Positions 1-8,721 of a stretch of 64,000 bases of DNA are shown piece after piece. The stretch is from Faecalicatena faecalis. GTDB taxonomy: Bacteria; Bacillota; Clostridia; Lachnospirales; Lachnospiraceae. Made by a program: the position numbers and the translations under genes. Position 1 is the stretch's first letter; each line of letters starts with the position of its first letter. The stretch spans positions 1 to 64,000 of the forward strand of contig NZ_JABACJ020000005.1 in NCBI RefSeq assembly GCF_012524165.2, given 5' to 3'. The notes beneath the pieces were generated by a model. The model was not told the origin of the DNA. It ran no database searches and saw only the letters and a list, made by a program, of their open reading frames with translations.

Positions 1-474
1 ATCTATCACATGCTTGATGACCTGGGCTGAACTGCGACCAGCCTTTGCTAAACGGCGATACCCATGCGCTGAACGCGCTTCAGCGCATGGGCTAATCGCC
101 CGGAATAATCATTAACACTAAAGTCTGCATCTTTGCTAGGGATTCCACCGCGGAAAATGGAGCTTTTCATTACGATAGGAGGCAGCCAGCAGTATGAGAG
201 GAGGGGGAGAGGGCGCAGGGGGCGGTTTTAAGTGCTTAAAAGTGCGCTTAGAAAGGGTTACAAAAAAACAGGAGAAAATGGAGGGCAGGCTTTGATGTCT
301 CACATCAGAGCCTGGTGACGCCTGCGGCGCAAAATCATCAGATTTTGGGCCAAATGCGGCACGTACCTCCATTTTCTCCTGTTTTTTTTGTTATCCTTTC
401 TTAGCAAACGACACGGCGCTTAAAGCCGCCCCTGCGCCCTCTCCCCCTCCTCTCATACTGCGTCCGATTCCTCT
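1..474. other. Non-coding, highly structured region
   Basis: I see no credible gene here. The stretch contains a perfect 13-bp hairpin (61-73 with 79-91, loop CGCGC) whose outer flanks GGCGAT (54-59) and ATCGCC (95-100) also pair. It also holds the very long inverted repeat listed separately. A 78-codon open frame on the minus strand (372 to 136) runs from one repeat arm through the loop into the other arm. Its Pro/Ser-rich product is best explained by the repeat, not by protein selection. The region lies just downstream of the minus-strand flippase gene, so it could be its 3' end, a structured RNA or a mobile repeat. Confidence 0.6.
190..460. repeat. Long inverted repeat, ~95-bp arms with ~80-bp structured loop
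   Basis: The left arm (about 190-284) and right arm (about 366-460) are reverse complements over their outer ~35 bp (starting AGTATGAGAGGAGGGGGAG) and inner ~25 bp (ending AACAGGAGAAAATGGAG), with a diverged middle. The loop carries its own hairpins: 287-299 with 303-315 (13 bp, one G.T pair) and AAAATC-ATCA-GATTTT (331-346). Such a fold is far larger than an intrinsic terminator. It resembles a miniature inverted-repeat element or a structured RNA. I see no target duplication at the ends. Confidence 0.8.
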
Positions 475-1797
475 TCACCCTCGTAAAAGCTCATGTTTCA
501 AAATCCCTCCTGCACATAGGCTTACCAGGAGCTGGCTTACGAGCATCCCCCAGAGATATCCCTGGATTCCGAACAGGGGGATTGCGATGAAGACGCTGGC
601 AATGCGAATGACCAGTCCGAAGGAATTAATCAGGAAGGTGGACGTGGTCTTGCCCAGTCCATTAATGACGCTTAGAAGGGCGGAATTGGTATATAAAAAG
701 GGACACATCCACGCCAGTGTCATAATGAATTTCCCGGCGGTGGCACTGTCAAAGAGAACGCTTCCTATCCAGGAACCCAGCAGGAGAAAGCAAAGACAGC
801 ATGCCAGGCCGAGAATGAAGCAGGAGCCTGCCACTTTTTTTATGATATCCAGCATCTCATGGCGGTTATCTGTTGTCTGGATTTCTGCGACAGTGGGCAT
901 GAGCATGATGGAGATGGAGCTGGTGATGGCCGAAGGAAATAAAATGCAGGGAAGAGCCATACCGGTCAGGACTCCATAGATACTTAAGGCCTCGGAAGTT
1001 GTGTGGTCATGCATCTGAAGGCGTGCAGGAATAGAAATCGCCTCAATGCTCTGCAGCAGCGTGATCAGTATCCGGTTGGCGGTCAGCGGCAGGGAAAGGG
1101 GAATTAATTCCCGAAAGCGGGCACTGAAATCGCGGCATTTTATCTGCATTCTCCCGATGCTCCGGGCGTGTGAGGTGAGAGATTTTGCGGTGTATAAGGC
1201 AGAGGTCATCTCTCCCATGACCAGTCCGAGCACAGCGATGGTGATGGGAGCGTCTTCCCCCTTTTTTATCAGAATCATATAAAACACATAGACGGCTATG
1301 ATTCTTGTGACCTGCTCGACAAGCTGGGAGACCGCAGGAATCTTCGTTTCTTTTCTTCCATAACAGTAACCGCAGATGCAGCTGTGAATGGCAGCAAAAG
1401 GAAGGGCATAGGACAGGGGGATGAGCAGCGGCTCACAGCGTGGGTCCCCTAAAAACCGTTCCGAAATATATGCTGCGTTTTCCTGGAGAAAAAGCAGGCA
1501 GAAACAGGAGAGCAGGAAAGAAAGGATTAGTCCAAGCAAAAGAATTTCACGAGCTTCTTTTTTTCTGCCAAGAGAGATTTTCTGTGCGACAGTCCGGGAA
1601 ATCGCGGTTTCCAGCCCAGCGGCCGTCAGTGAAAAACAGAGTGAATAGACGGGGAAAATGAGCTGATACAGACCGACGCCTTCTTCACCGAATGTATGAC
1701 TTAAGAACATCCGGTAAAAGAACCCCATAAATCTGCATAAAAAGCCGGTGGCGGTCAGAATGAAAGTTCCGCGGATGATGGTTTGTTTTCTGGACAC
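475..1797 (-). CDS. MATE-like polysaccharide/lipid flippase (SpoVB/MurJ superfamily)
   Basis: A 440-residue polytopic membrane protein of the polysaccharide-transport/SpoVB branch of the MOP (multidrug/oligosaccharidyl-lipid/polysaccharide) superfamily. About 12-14 hydrophobic segments are visible. The N-terminal motif GTFILTATGFLCRFMGFFYR and the repeat-like FGEEGVGLYQLIFPVYSL are typical of SpoVB/YtgP-type flippases. The likely role is moving lipid-linked envelope precursors across the membrane; the substrate is not readable. The start is a GTG at 1797 with an AGGAG about 11 bases upstream on the minus strand. It is transcribed alone, divergently from iscR. SpoVB itself is somewhat longer, so orthology to sporulation SpoVB is uncertain. 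Confidence 0.85.
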   Translation of the reverse strand: MSRKQTIIRGTFILTATGFLCRFMGFFYRMFLSHTFGEEGVGLYQLIFPVYSLCFSLTAAGLETAISRTVAQKISLGRKKEAREILLLGLILSFLLSCFCLLFLQENAAYISERFLGDPRCEPLLIPLSYALPFAAIHSCICGYCYGRKETKIPAVSQLVEQVTRIIAVYVFYMILIKKGEDAPITIAVLGLVMGEMTSALYTAKSLTSHARSIGRMQIKCRDFSARFRELIPLSLPLTANRILITLLQSIEAISIPARLQMHDHTTSEALSIYGVLTGMALPCILFPSAITSSISIMLMPTVAEIQTTDNRHEMLDIIKKVAGSCFILGLACCLCFLLLGSWIGSVLFDSATAGKFIMTLAWMCPFLYTNSALLSVINGLGKTTSTFLINSFGLVIRIASVFIAIPLFGIQGYLWGMLVSQLLVSLCAGGILKHELLRG

Positions 1798-1850
1798 TTT
1801 TTATGTATCTCCTAAAAAACATATTTTTACAACATATTCCCGGCAGCGGC

Positions 1851-1879
1851 TTGACAGAACCACAAACGAGTGGTATTCT
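1851..1879 (+). promoter_or_regulatory. Sigma-A promoter of the iscR operon
   Basis: TTGACA at 1851-1856, a 17-bp spacer and TATTCT at 1874-1879. It reads towards the Rrf2 regulator gene. Confidence 0.75.
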
Positions 1880-1893
1880 ACAAAAGAAAAGAA

Positions 1894-1946
1894 ATCCTAG
1901 TAAAATAATAGGGATTAAAACACTAGGAAATGAAATACTAGGAATT
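1894..1946. promoter_or_regulatory. Repeated CTAGGA/TCCTAG-type sites, probable Rrf2-family operators
   Basis: Just downstream of the promoter lies an imperfect palindrome (ATCCTAG at 1894-1900, ATAGGGAT at 1908-1915). It is followed by two direct copies of ACTAGGAA (1922-1929 and 1937-1944). Rrf2 regulators such as IscR and CymR bind AT-rich dyads, and this cluster sits in the 5' leader of the first gene, so autoregulation is plausible. The assignment is inference; no binding data are implied. Confidence 0.5.
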
Positions 1947-2015
1947 GAAGCTTTACAAAAAAGAGACTCATTTTAAGGTGTTAGGAAAAATACCAGAGGT
2001 TAAGAAGGTGATGAT

Positions 2016-2474
2016 TTGAAATTATCAACAAAAGGCAGATACGGTTTAAGGGCACTGATCGACCTGGCACAGTACAGTGAGACAGAACCAGTTTCTATCA
2101 CCAGTATTTCCGATAGACAGGGAATCTCGGAGCGGTATCTGGAACAGTTGATGGCGATGTTAAAAAAGGCGGGGCTTGTCAAGAGCATCCGCGGTGCCGG
2201 CGGCGGGTATATCCTGGCAAAGGAATTAAAAGATATTTCAGTGGGAGATGTCCTGCGTGCTTTAGAAGGAAGCTTAGAGCCTGTAGAATGTTCTGGACTG
2301 AACCCGGAGGAAGGCTGCAAGGCTGCAGACAGTTGTGTGACCAAGTATGTATGGCAGCGAATCAATGACAGTATCAACCAGACGGTGGATGAGATAAAGC
2401 TGGACCAGCTCGTTATGGAGAGCAGGAAGATGGGATGCCATGATCCGCACGGTCAGACAGGCTGTAAGAATTAA
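2016..2474 (+). CDS. iscR: Rrf2-family transcriptional regulator, IscR-like
   Basis: A 152-residue winged-helix protein that opens with KLSTKGRYGLRALIDLA, the hallmark of the Rrf2 family. The wing segment IRGAGGGYILAK is at about residues 58-69. Three cysteines (C92, C101, C107) occupy the place of the Fe-S ligands of IscR, with spacing X8 and X5. The protein probably senses Fe-S or cysteine status and controls the downstream nifS-nifU-mnmA genes. The start is TTG at 2016, because the ATG at 2011 runs into a stop after two codons; AAGGTG at 2005-2010 is the likely ribosome site. A CymR-like role cannot be excluded. Confidence 0.88.
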   Translation: MKLSTKGRYGLRALIDLAQYSETEPVSITSISDRQGISERYLEQLMAMLKKAGLVKSIRGAGGGYILAKELKDISVGDVLRALEGSLEPVECSGLNPEEGCKAADSCVTKYVWQRINDSINQTVDEIKLDQLVMESRKMGCHDPHGQTGCKN

Positions 2475-2525
2475 AAGCCAGGATAAGACATGGTATCAAA
2501 TACAAATATAGGAGGAAAGAAAAGA

Positions 2526-3710
2526 ATGGATAAACTCATTTATTTAGATAATGCGGCGACTACGAAGACCGCGCCAGAAGTTGTGGAGGCAATGCTTCCT
2601 TATTTTACAGAGAATTATGGAAATCCATCCAGTGTGTATTCATTTGCATCAGGAAATAAAGATGTGATTACCCGTCAGAGGGAGATCATTGCAGATACAT
2701 TAGGTGCGGCTGCCAACGAGATCTATTTTACGGCGGGCGGTTCCGAATCCGACAACTGGGCATTGAAAGCTACGGCCGAGGCCTATGCCGGCAAAGGCAA
2801 ACATATTATTACGACTAAGATCGAACATCATGCAATCCTGCATACATGTGAGTATCTTGAGAAGCAGGGGTATGATGTCACATACCTGGACGTGGATGAG
2901 AATGGAATTGTTAGGATGGATGAACTCAAAGCGGCGATCCGCCCTGATACGATTCTGATTTCTATTATGTTCGCGAACAATGAGATTGGAACAATCCAGC
3001 CGATCAGAGAAATCGGGGAACTGGCCCATGAGCGTGGAATTTTATTCCACACCGATGCCGTACAGGCATTCTGCCAGGTGCCGATCAATGTGGATGAGTG
3101 CCATATCGATATGCTCAGTGCCAGCGCACATAAGCTCAACGGACCAAAAGGAATCGGCTTCCTCTATATTAGAAAAGGCGTAAAGATCCGCTCTTTCGTT
3201 CACGGCGGTGCACAGGAGCGCAAACGCCGTGCAGGAACGGAAAATGTGCCTGGTATCGTTGGTTTTGGGAAGGCAGTCGAACGTGCAGCAGCCTCCCTAA
3301 AGGAGAGGACAACAAAAGAAGTGGAACTCAGAGACTATCTGATCGACCGTATTGAAAAAGAAATTCCATATTGCCGTTTAAATGGAGACAGAAAGAAACG
3401 TCTTCCTAATAATGTGAATTTCAGTTTCCGGTTCGTGGAGGGAGAATCTCTGCTGATAAAACTGGATATGAAAGGCATTTGTGCATCCAGCGGTTCTGCC
3501 TGTACATCAGGCTCCTTAGATCCGTCCCATGTACTTCTTGCAATTGGACTTCCACATGAAATCGCACATGGGTCACTGCGTATGACGCTCAGTGAGGAAA
3601 CAACAAAAGAGGAACTGGACTATGTAGTAGGCAGCTTAAAAGAAATCGTAGAGAATTTAAGAAATATGTCCCCATTATATGAGGATTTTATCAAAAAACA
3701 GAACAGATAA
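2526..3710 (+). CDS. nifS: Cysteine desulfurase (NifS/IscS family)
   Basis: A 394-residue PLP enzyme that takes sulfur from cysteine and passes it to the scaffold (next gene) and to MnmA. The N-terminus YLDNAATTKTAPEV is the class V aminotransferase start. The PLP lysine lies in SASAHKLNGPKG, and the persulfide cysteine in ASSGSACTSGSLDPSHV near the C-terminal end. ATG at 2526 follows GGAGG (2511-2515); a GTG/ATG further upstream lacks a ribosome site. It is the second gene of the iscR operon and lies 15 bases before the scaffold gene. Confidence 0.95.
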   Translation: MDKLIYLDNAATTKTAPEVVEAMLPYFTENYGNPSSVYSFASGNKDVITRQREIIADTLGAAANEIYFTAGGSESDNWALKATAEAYAGKGKHIITTKIEHHAILHTCEYLEKQGYDVTYLDVDENGIVRMDELKAAIRPDTILISIMFANNEIGTIQPIREIGELAHERGILFHTDAVQAFCQVPINVDECHIDMLSASAHKLNGPKGIGFLYIRKGVKIRSFVHGGAQERKRRAGTENVPGIVGFGKAVERAAASLKERTTKEVELRDYLIDRIEKEIPYCRLNGDRKKRLPNNVNFSFRFVEGESLLIKLDMKGICASSGSACTSGSLDPSHVLLAIGLPHEIAHGSLRMTLSEETTKEELDYVVGSLKEIVENLRNMSPLYEDFIKKQNR

Positions 3711-3725
3711 TAGGAGGAAAATCAT

Positions 3726-4169
3726 ATGTATTCAGAAAAAGTAATGGACCATTTCGAACACCCGAGAAATGTAGGGGAGATAGAGAATGCCAGCGGAGTA
3801 GGTACCGTAGGAAATGCGAAATGTGGAGATATCATGCGTATTTATCTTGATATCGATGAGAACCAGATCATCCGGGATGTGAAGTTCAAGACATTTGGCT
3901 GCGGCGCAGCAGTAGCGACCAGCAGTATGGCGACAGAACTGGTAAAAGGAAAGAATATCCAAGAGGCAATGCAGATCACGAATAAAGCGGTCATGGAGGC
4001 ACTGGATGGACTTCCGCCGGTAAAAGTACATTGTTCACTGCTTGCTGAGGAGGCAATCCATGCAGCACTCTGGGACTATGCAGAAAAGCACGGAATCAAG
4101 ATCGAAGGTCTTACGAAACCAAAGTCAGATATCCATGAGGGTGAGGAAGAAGAGGAAGAGGAATATTAA
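3726..4169 (+). CDS. nifU: Fe-S cluster assembly scaffold NifU/IscU-like
   Basis: A 147-residue scaffold on which Fe-S clusters are built with sulfur from the upstream desulfurase. It has the three IscU cysteine contexts GNAKCGD, FKTFGCGAAVATSS and VHCSLLAEEA, with the conserved Asp in KCGD. An acidic tail ending in a run of eight glutamates and Tyr follows the domain. The gene has an excellent AGGAGG site and shares one base with mnmA (TAATG), so the two are translationally coupled. It is only the N-terminal NifU_N part, without the NifU C-terminal domain, as usual in Clostridia. Confidence 0.95.
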   Translation: MYSEKVMDHFEHPRNVGEIENASGVGTVGNAKCGDIMRIYLDIDENQIIRDVKFKTFGCGAAVATSSMATELVKGKNIQEAMQITNKAVMEALDGLPPVKVHCSLLAEEAIHAALWDYAEKHGIKIEGLTKPKSDIHEGEEEEEEEY

Positions 4170-5239
4170 TGAGCAAAGTAGTAGTCGGGATGTCCGGTGG
4201 TGTGGACTCTTCCGTGGCAGCATACCTTTTAAAGGAACAAGGATATGACGTGATCGGAGTTACCATGCAGATCTGGCAGGATGAGGAGCAGGCCGTCCAG
4301 GAGGAAAACGGGGGCTGCTGTGGACTGAGCGCTGTGGATGATGCCAGAAGGGTCGCAGCGGACCTGGAAATCCCTTATTATGTGATGAATTTCAAGCAGG
4401 AATTCAAAGAACATGTGATCGACTATTTCATAGGAGAGTATTTGGAAGGCAGGACGCCGAATCCATGCATCGCCTGCAATCGATATGTGAAGTGGGAATC
4501 TCTGCTTACACGAAGCATGGCAATCGGAGCGGATTATATCGCTACCGGACATTATGCCCGAATCGTGAAGCTGGAGAATGGACGCTATACCCTGCGCCGT
4601 TCGGCGACCCTTGAGAAAGATCAGACGTATGCACTTTACAATCTGACCCAGGATCAGTTAAAGAGGACCTTGATGCCAGTAGGAGAATACTCCAAAGAGG
4701 AAGTCCGTAAGATCGCGGATAAGATTGGTCTGCAGGTAGCAAATAAACCGGACAGTCAGGATATTTGCTTTGTGCCCGACGGAGATTACGCTTCTTATAT
4801 AGAAGAGAATGCTGGCGTAAAAATCCCGGAGGGGGACTTTGTGACCAGTGATGGGACAATCCTCGGGAAACACAAAGGAATCACACACTATACAGTTGGA
4901 CAGCGAAAAGGTCTAGGACTTGCTCTGGGATATCCCGCATTTGTACTGGAGATTCGCCCGGAGACGAATGAGGTCGTTATCGGAACGAAGGAAGAATCCA
5001 TGACCACCATACTAAGGGCCAACCACTTGAATTTCATGTCGGTGGAAGATTTAACACATCCTTACCGTGTTTTTACAAAAATACGCTATAATCATAAGGG
5101 TGCGTGGTGTACGATAGAGAAGACAGGCGTGGACGAAGTGATGTGTACATTTGAAGAACCCCAGCGTGCGGTGACGCCCGGACAGGCAGTCGTGTTCTAC
5201 GATGGGGAATATGTGCTTGGAGGAGGAACAATACTTTGA
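4169..5239 (+). CDS. mnmA: tRNA-specific 2-thiouridylase MnmA
   Basis: A 356-residue enzyme that thiolates U34 of the Lys, Glu and Gln tRNAs. The PP-loop GMSGGVDSSVAAYLL is at residues 7-21. The catalytic cysteines lie in TPNPCIACNRYVKW (about residue 100) and SQDICFVPDGDY (about residue 199). The C-terminal region is the usual beta-barrel. It receives sulfur from the cysteine desulfurase encoded two genes upstream, which explains the operon. It overlaps nifU by one base and the next gene by four bases. Confidence 0.96.
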   Translation: MSKVVVGMSGGVDSSVAAYLLKEQGYDVIGVTMQIWQDEEQAVQEENGGCCGLSAVDDARRVAADLEIPYYVMNFKQEFKEHVIDYFIGEYLEGRTPNPCIACNRYVKWESLLTRSMAIGADYIATGHYARIVKLENGRYTLRRSATLEKDQTYALYNLTQDQLKRTLMPVGEYSKEEVRKIADKIGLQVANKPDSQDICFVPDGDYASYIEENAGVKIPEGDFVTSDGTILGKHKGITHYTVGQRKGLGLALGYPAFVLEIRPETNEVVIGTKEESMTTILRANHLNFMSVEDLTHPYRVFTKIRYNHKGAWCTIEKTGVDEVMCTFEEPQRAVTPGQAVVFYDGEYVLGGGTIL

Positions 5240-6054
5240 TAACAAGTGATTTCCATATGCATACAGACTTTTCTTCTGACTGTGACACACCAGTCAGAAG
5301 CATGATTGAAGGGGCTATTGAGAAAGGCTTAAGGACGATCTGTATCACGGATCATAATGATAAGGATTATCCGTTTCATGAGGATATCGGACCGAAAGCA
5401 TTTACATTCGATCTCGATGAGTATTTTAAAGTACTGGGAGCACTTCGAAAGGAATATGAGGACAGGATCGATGTCCGTATCGGAATTGAGATAGGATTGC
5501 AGCCTCACCTGGGTGAATATTATAAAGAATTGGTGAATAAATATCCATTTGATTTTGTGATCGGTTCTGTACATGTGGTGCATGGAAATGATCCATACTA
5601 TCAGGAGATGTTCCAGGGAAGAAGTGATGAAGAGGCATATCGGGAGACCTTCCAGGCTACACTGGAAGACCTGGATGCGGTGGATGATTTTGATGTCCTG
5701 GGACATATTGATTATGTGGTACGCTATGGGAAAAATAAGACCCAGGAGTATTCCTATCAAAAGTACAAAAAGGAGTTGGATGAGATCCTGAAAAAGGTGA
5801 TTTCTAAGGGAAAAGGGATCGAGATGAACATGGCCGGATTCAAATATGGTCTGGGCTTTTGCCACCCACATCCAGATGTGCTGAAAAGATATCGGGAATT
5901 AGGCGGAGAAATCATTACGATCGGTGCGGACGGACATAAGCCGGAGCACATTGCCTATGATTTTGAGAAGGCTTCAGACATCCTGAAAGCGTGTGGTTTT
6001 AAATACTACACAGAATTTTCACAAAGAAAGCCGATTTTTCAACAACTTCCATAA
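5236..6054 (+). CDS. PHP-domain phosphatase, histidinol-phosphatase (HisJ/HisK) family
   Basis: A 272-residue PHP hydrolase. Metal-binding motifs are visible in order: DFHMHTDFSSD (residues 5-15), CITDHND (about 36-42), GIEIGL (about 78), GSVHVVHG (about 114), GHIDYVVRYG (about 156) and GADGHKPEH (about 234-242). This order matches the HisJ-type histidinol-phosphatases. No other histidine genes are nearby, so the physiological substrate is not certain. The start is a TTG at 5236 that overlaps the mnmA stop by four bases (TTGA), with a strong GGAGGAGG at 5219-5226, so it is translationally coupled to mnmA. Confidence 0.85.
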   Translation: MITSDFHMHTDFSSDCDTPVRSMIEGAIEKGLRTICITDHNDKDYPFHEDIGPKAFTFDLDEYFKVLGALRKEYEDRIDVRIGIEIGLQPHLGEYYKELVNKYPFDFVIGSVHVVHGNDPYYQEMFQGRSDEEAYRETFQATLEDLDAVDDFDVLGHIDYVVRYGKNKTQEYSYQKYKKELDEILKKVISKGKGIEMNMAGFKYGLGFCHPHPDVLKRYRELGGEIITIGADGHKPEHIAYDFEKASDILKACGFKYYTEFSQRKPIFQQLP

Positions 6055-6069
6055 AAATGCATTTAGTAC

Positions 6070-6098
6070 TTGAATTTTTGTTCTTGATTTAGTACAAT
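6070..6098 (+). promoter_or_regulatory. Promoter of gapA with flanking ATTTAGTAC repeats
   Basis: TTGAAT at 6070-6075, a 17-bp spacer and TACAAT at 6093-6098. Two exact copies of ATTTAGTAC (6061-6069 and 6087-6095) bracket it, the second overlapping the -10 box; they may be a regulator site. About 105 bases of leader follow before gapA. Confidence 0.65.
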
Positions 6099-6204
6099 AA
6101 ACTACAGTTGATGAATCTTTAACAAACAAGCTGTTTGCTTAGGATTCCACTATTTAATGACTGTGTAACAGTTGACACTTTTAAAACTTTAGGAGGAATT
6201 AATC

Positions 6205-7218
6205 ATGGCAGTAAAAGTAGCGATTAATGGATTTGGACGTATTGGACGTCTTGCATTCAGACAGATGTTCGGAGCAGAGGGATATGAGATTGTTGCAATC
6301 AACGACTTAACATCACCTAAGATGCTTGCTCACTTATTAAAATATGACTCAACACAGGGAAGATACGCATTATGTGATAAAGTAGAAGCTGGCGAAGATT
6401 CTATCATCGTTGATGGAAAAGAAATCAAGATCTACGCAAAAGCTAACGCTGAAGAGCTTCCTTGGGGAGAAATCGGTGTAGACGTTGTTCTGGAGTGTAC
6501 AGGCTTCTATACATCCAAAGCAAAAGCAGAAGCACATATCAAAGCAGGCGCTAAGAAAGTTGTTATTTCTGCACCAGCAGGAAACGACCTTCCTACAATC
6601 GTTTACAATGTAAACCACGAGCAGCTTACAAAAGATGACAACATCATCTCTGCAGCTTCCTGTACAACAAACTGCTTAGCACCAATGGCTAAAGCACTGA
6701 ATGATCTTGCACCGATCAAATCTGGTATCATGTGCACAATCCACGCTTACACAGGCGATCAGATGACACTTGACGGACCACAGAGAAAAGGTGATTTAAG
6801 AAGATCTCGTGCAGCAGCTGTTAATATCGTTCCTAACAGCACAGGTGCAGCAAAAGCTATCGGTCTGGTTATCCCAGAACTGAACGGAAAACTGATCGGA
6901 TCTGCTCAGAGAGTTCCTACCCCAACAGGATCAACAACAATCTTAACAGCAGTTGTTGAAGGAACAGTAACAGTTGATCAGATCAACGAAGCAATGAAAG
7001 CAGCTTCCAACGAATCCTTCGGATACAACACAGATGAGATTGTATCCAGCGATATCGTAGGAATGAGATATGGTTCCTTATTCGATGCTACACAGACAAT
7101 GGTACTTCCGCTTGAGAACGGAACAACAGAAGTACAGGTTGTTTCATGGTATGACAATGAGAATTCTTACACAAGCCAGATGGTAAGAACAATCAAACAC
7201 TTCGGAACATTACTGTAA
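6205..7218 (+). CDS. gapA: Glyceraldehyde-3-phosphate dehydrogenase, type I
   Basis: A 337-residue NAD-dependent enzyme that oxidises glyceraldehyde-3-phosphate to 1,3-bisphosphoglycerate. The Rossmann motif [14 protein letters not shown] is at the N-terminus. The catalytic cysteine is in the family signature [12 protein letters not shown] (about residue 155), with the helper His in [10 protein letters not shown]. Codon use is strongly biased (AAA, GCA, CTT), as expected for a highly expressed gene. An AGGAGG precedes the ATG. It has its own promoter and a strong terminator before pgk, so its dosage can differ from pgk-tpiA. Confidence 0.98.
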   Translation: MAVKVAINGFGRIGRLAFRQMFGAEGYEIVAINDLTSPKMLAHLLKYDSTQGRYALCDKVEAGEDSIIVDGKEIKIYAKANAEELPWGEIGVDVVLECTGFYTSKAKAEAHIKAGAKKVVISAPAGNDLPTIVYNVNHEQLTKDDNIISAASCTTNCLAPMAKALNDLAPIKSGIMCTIHAYTGDQMTLDGPQRKGDLRRSRAAAVNIVPNSTGAAKAIGLVIPELNGKLIGSAQRVPTPTGSTTILTAVVEGTVTVDQINEAMKAASNESFGYNTDEIVSSDIVGMRYGSLFDATQTMVLPLENGTTEVQVVSWYDNENSYTSQMVRTIKHFGTLL

Positions 7219-7241
7219 GCCGTAGTTTCGGAAATAGACTC

Positions 7242-7284
7242 AAAAAAGGGTCCGGTCTTAATATAGGGCCGGGCCTTTTCTTTT
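7242..7284 (+). terminator. Intrinsic terminator after gapA
   Basis: A GC-rich hairpin (about 7243-7256 with 7265-7279, one bulged G) followed by TTTTCTTTTT. It separates gapA from pgk. Confidence 0.8.
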
Positions 7285-7373
7285 TCAGTAAAATTCCCAA
7301 AGGACCAACTGTGATTTTGATCCTGCGGGTTCATGACAGCATAGCTGTTAAATAATCTAAGGGAGGCAATTAT

Positions 7374-8567
7374 ATGCTTAACAAAAAGTCAGTAGACGAT
7401 ATCAATGTAAAGGGTAAAAAAGTGCTTGTAAGATGCGACTTCAACGTTCCGTTGATTGATGGCAAGATCACAGACGAGAACCGTCTTGTAGCTGCACTTC
7501 CGACCATTAAGAAACTGGTTGCAGACGGAGGCAAGATCATTCTCTGTTCACACCTTGGAAAGCCGAAGGGACAGCCTGTTCCAGAATTATCACTGGCACC
7601 TGTAGCAGCAAGATTAACAGAACTGCTTGGACAGGAAGTGAAGTTCGCAGCTGACGCAGAGGTAGTAGGACCGAATGCGAAAGCAGCAGTAGAGGCAATG
7701 AATGATGGTGATATCATCCTCCTGGAGAACACTCGTTACAGAGCAGAAGAGACAAAGAACGGTGAAGCATTCAGTAAAGACCTGGCTTCCCTGTGTGATA
7801 TTTTTGTGAATGATGCATTTGGAACAGCACACAGAGCACACTGCTCTAATGTTGGCGTGACACAGTTCGTTGATACTGCTGTTGTTGGATACTTAATGCA
7901 GAAAGAGATTGATTTCCTTGGGAATGCAGTAGAGAATCCAGAGAGACCATTTGTTGCGATTTTAGGTGGAGCAAAGGTTTCCAGCAAGATTTCTGTAATC
8001 GAGAACCTGCTCGACAAGGTAGACACTCTGATCATCGGTGGTGGAATGTCCTATACATTCAGCAAAGCTCAGGGCGGAAGTGTTGGTAATTCTCTTCTGG
8101 AAGAAGATTACTGCCAGTATGCACTCGATATGGTCAAAAAGGCAGAAGACAAAGGCGTGAAGCTGCTTCTTCCTGTAGACAATGTGATCGCAGATGATTT
8201 CTCTAATGACGCTCACACAAAGGTCGTAGCACGTGGTGAGATTCCGGATGGCTGGGAAGGATTGGATATCGGACCTGAGACAGCAAAGATCTTTGCAGAT
8301 GCAGTGAAGACAGCAAAGACAGTAGTATGGAACGGACCAATGGGATGCTTCGAGATGCCGAACTTTGCAGCTGGAACAGAAGCAGTCGCAAAAGCTCTTG
8401 CAGATACAGACGCAGTGACGATCATTGGTGGAGGAGACTCCGCAGCAGCAGTCAATCAGTTAGGATACGGCGATAAGATGACACATATATCCACAGGCGG
8501 TGGAGCTTCCCTCGAATTCTTAGAAGGAAAAGAACTCCCAGGCGTAGCTGCAGCTAACGATAAGTAA
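7374..8567 (+). CDS. pgk: Phosphoglycerate kinase
   Basis: A 397-residue glycolytic kinase that transfers phosphate from 1,3-bisphosphoglycerate to ADP. The substrate-binding N-domain has [12 protein letters not shown] (residues 16-27), [10 protein letters not shown] and [11 protein letters not shown]. The C-domain has the nucleotide loop [11 protein letters not shown] and the late motif [15 protein letters not shown] followed by [18 protein letters not shown]. Length is typical. An AGGGAGG site lies 9 bases before ATG. Upstream is a short palindrome (ACAGC-ATA-GCTGT, about 7335-7347) that could be regulatory. Confidence 0.98.
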   Translation: MLNKKSVDDINVKGKKVLVRCDFNVPLIDGKITDENRLVAALPTIKKLVADGGKIILCSHLGKPKGQPVPELSLAPVAARLTELLGQEVKFAADAEVVGPNAKAAVEAMNDGDIILLENTRYRAEETKNGEAFSKDLASLCDIFVNDAFGTAHRAHCSNVGVTQFVDTAVVGYLMQKEIDFLGNAVENPERPFVAILGGAKVSSKISVIENLLDKVDTLIIGGGMSYTFSKAQGGSVGNSLLEEDYCQYALDMVKKAEDKGVKLLLPVDNVIADDFSNDAHTKVVARGEIPDGWEGLDIGPETAKIFADAVKTAKTVVWNGPMGCFEMPNFAAGTEAVAKALADTDAVTIIGGGDSAAAVNQLGYGDKMTHISTGGGASLEFLEGKELPGVAAANDK

Positions 8568-8568
8568 A

Positions 8569-8683
8569 AAGCTTAGCGAGGTATTAACGAGCTTAGCGTT
8601 TACTTAGTTCGCCGCACTTGTCGAGGTGCTATCGAGCCTAGTAAGGCGAACAACACGAAGAAGCTTAGCGAGGTATTATCGAG
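8569..8683. repeat. Direct repeats (AGCTTAGCGAGGTATTA-type) between pgk and tpiA
   Basis: A 23-bp unit occurs at 8569-8591 and again at 8661-8683 with one mismatch (core GCTTAGCGAGGTATTA). A third, degenerate copy lies at about 8617-8638. GTTCGCC (8607-8613) pairs with GGCGAAC (8645-8651), so the central copy sits in a stem-loop. The pgk-tpiA space is otherwise empty. This is a dispersed-repeat candidate, not a standard terminator, because no U-tract follows. Confidence 0.75.
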
Positions 8684-8721
8684 ACTGATTTTAACTAAAC
8701 ATATTAAAGGAGACCATAATC

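Noticed and set aside
136..372. 78-residue minus-strand frame across the long inverted repeat
   Set aside because: It spans both arms of the repeat, lacks a ribosome site and its codons follow the repeat, not a protein pattern.
6170..6204. TTGACA near 6172 as a second gapA promoter
   Set aside because: Its -10 would fall on the ribosome site and leave no leader.
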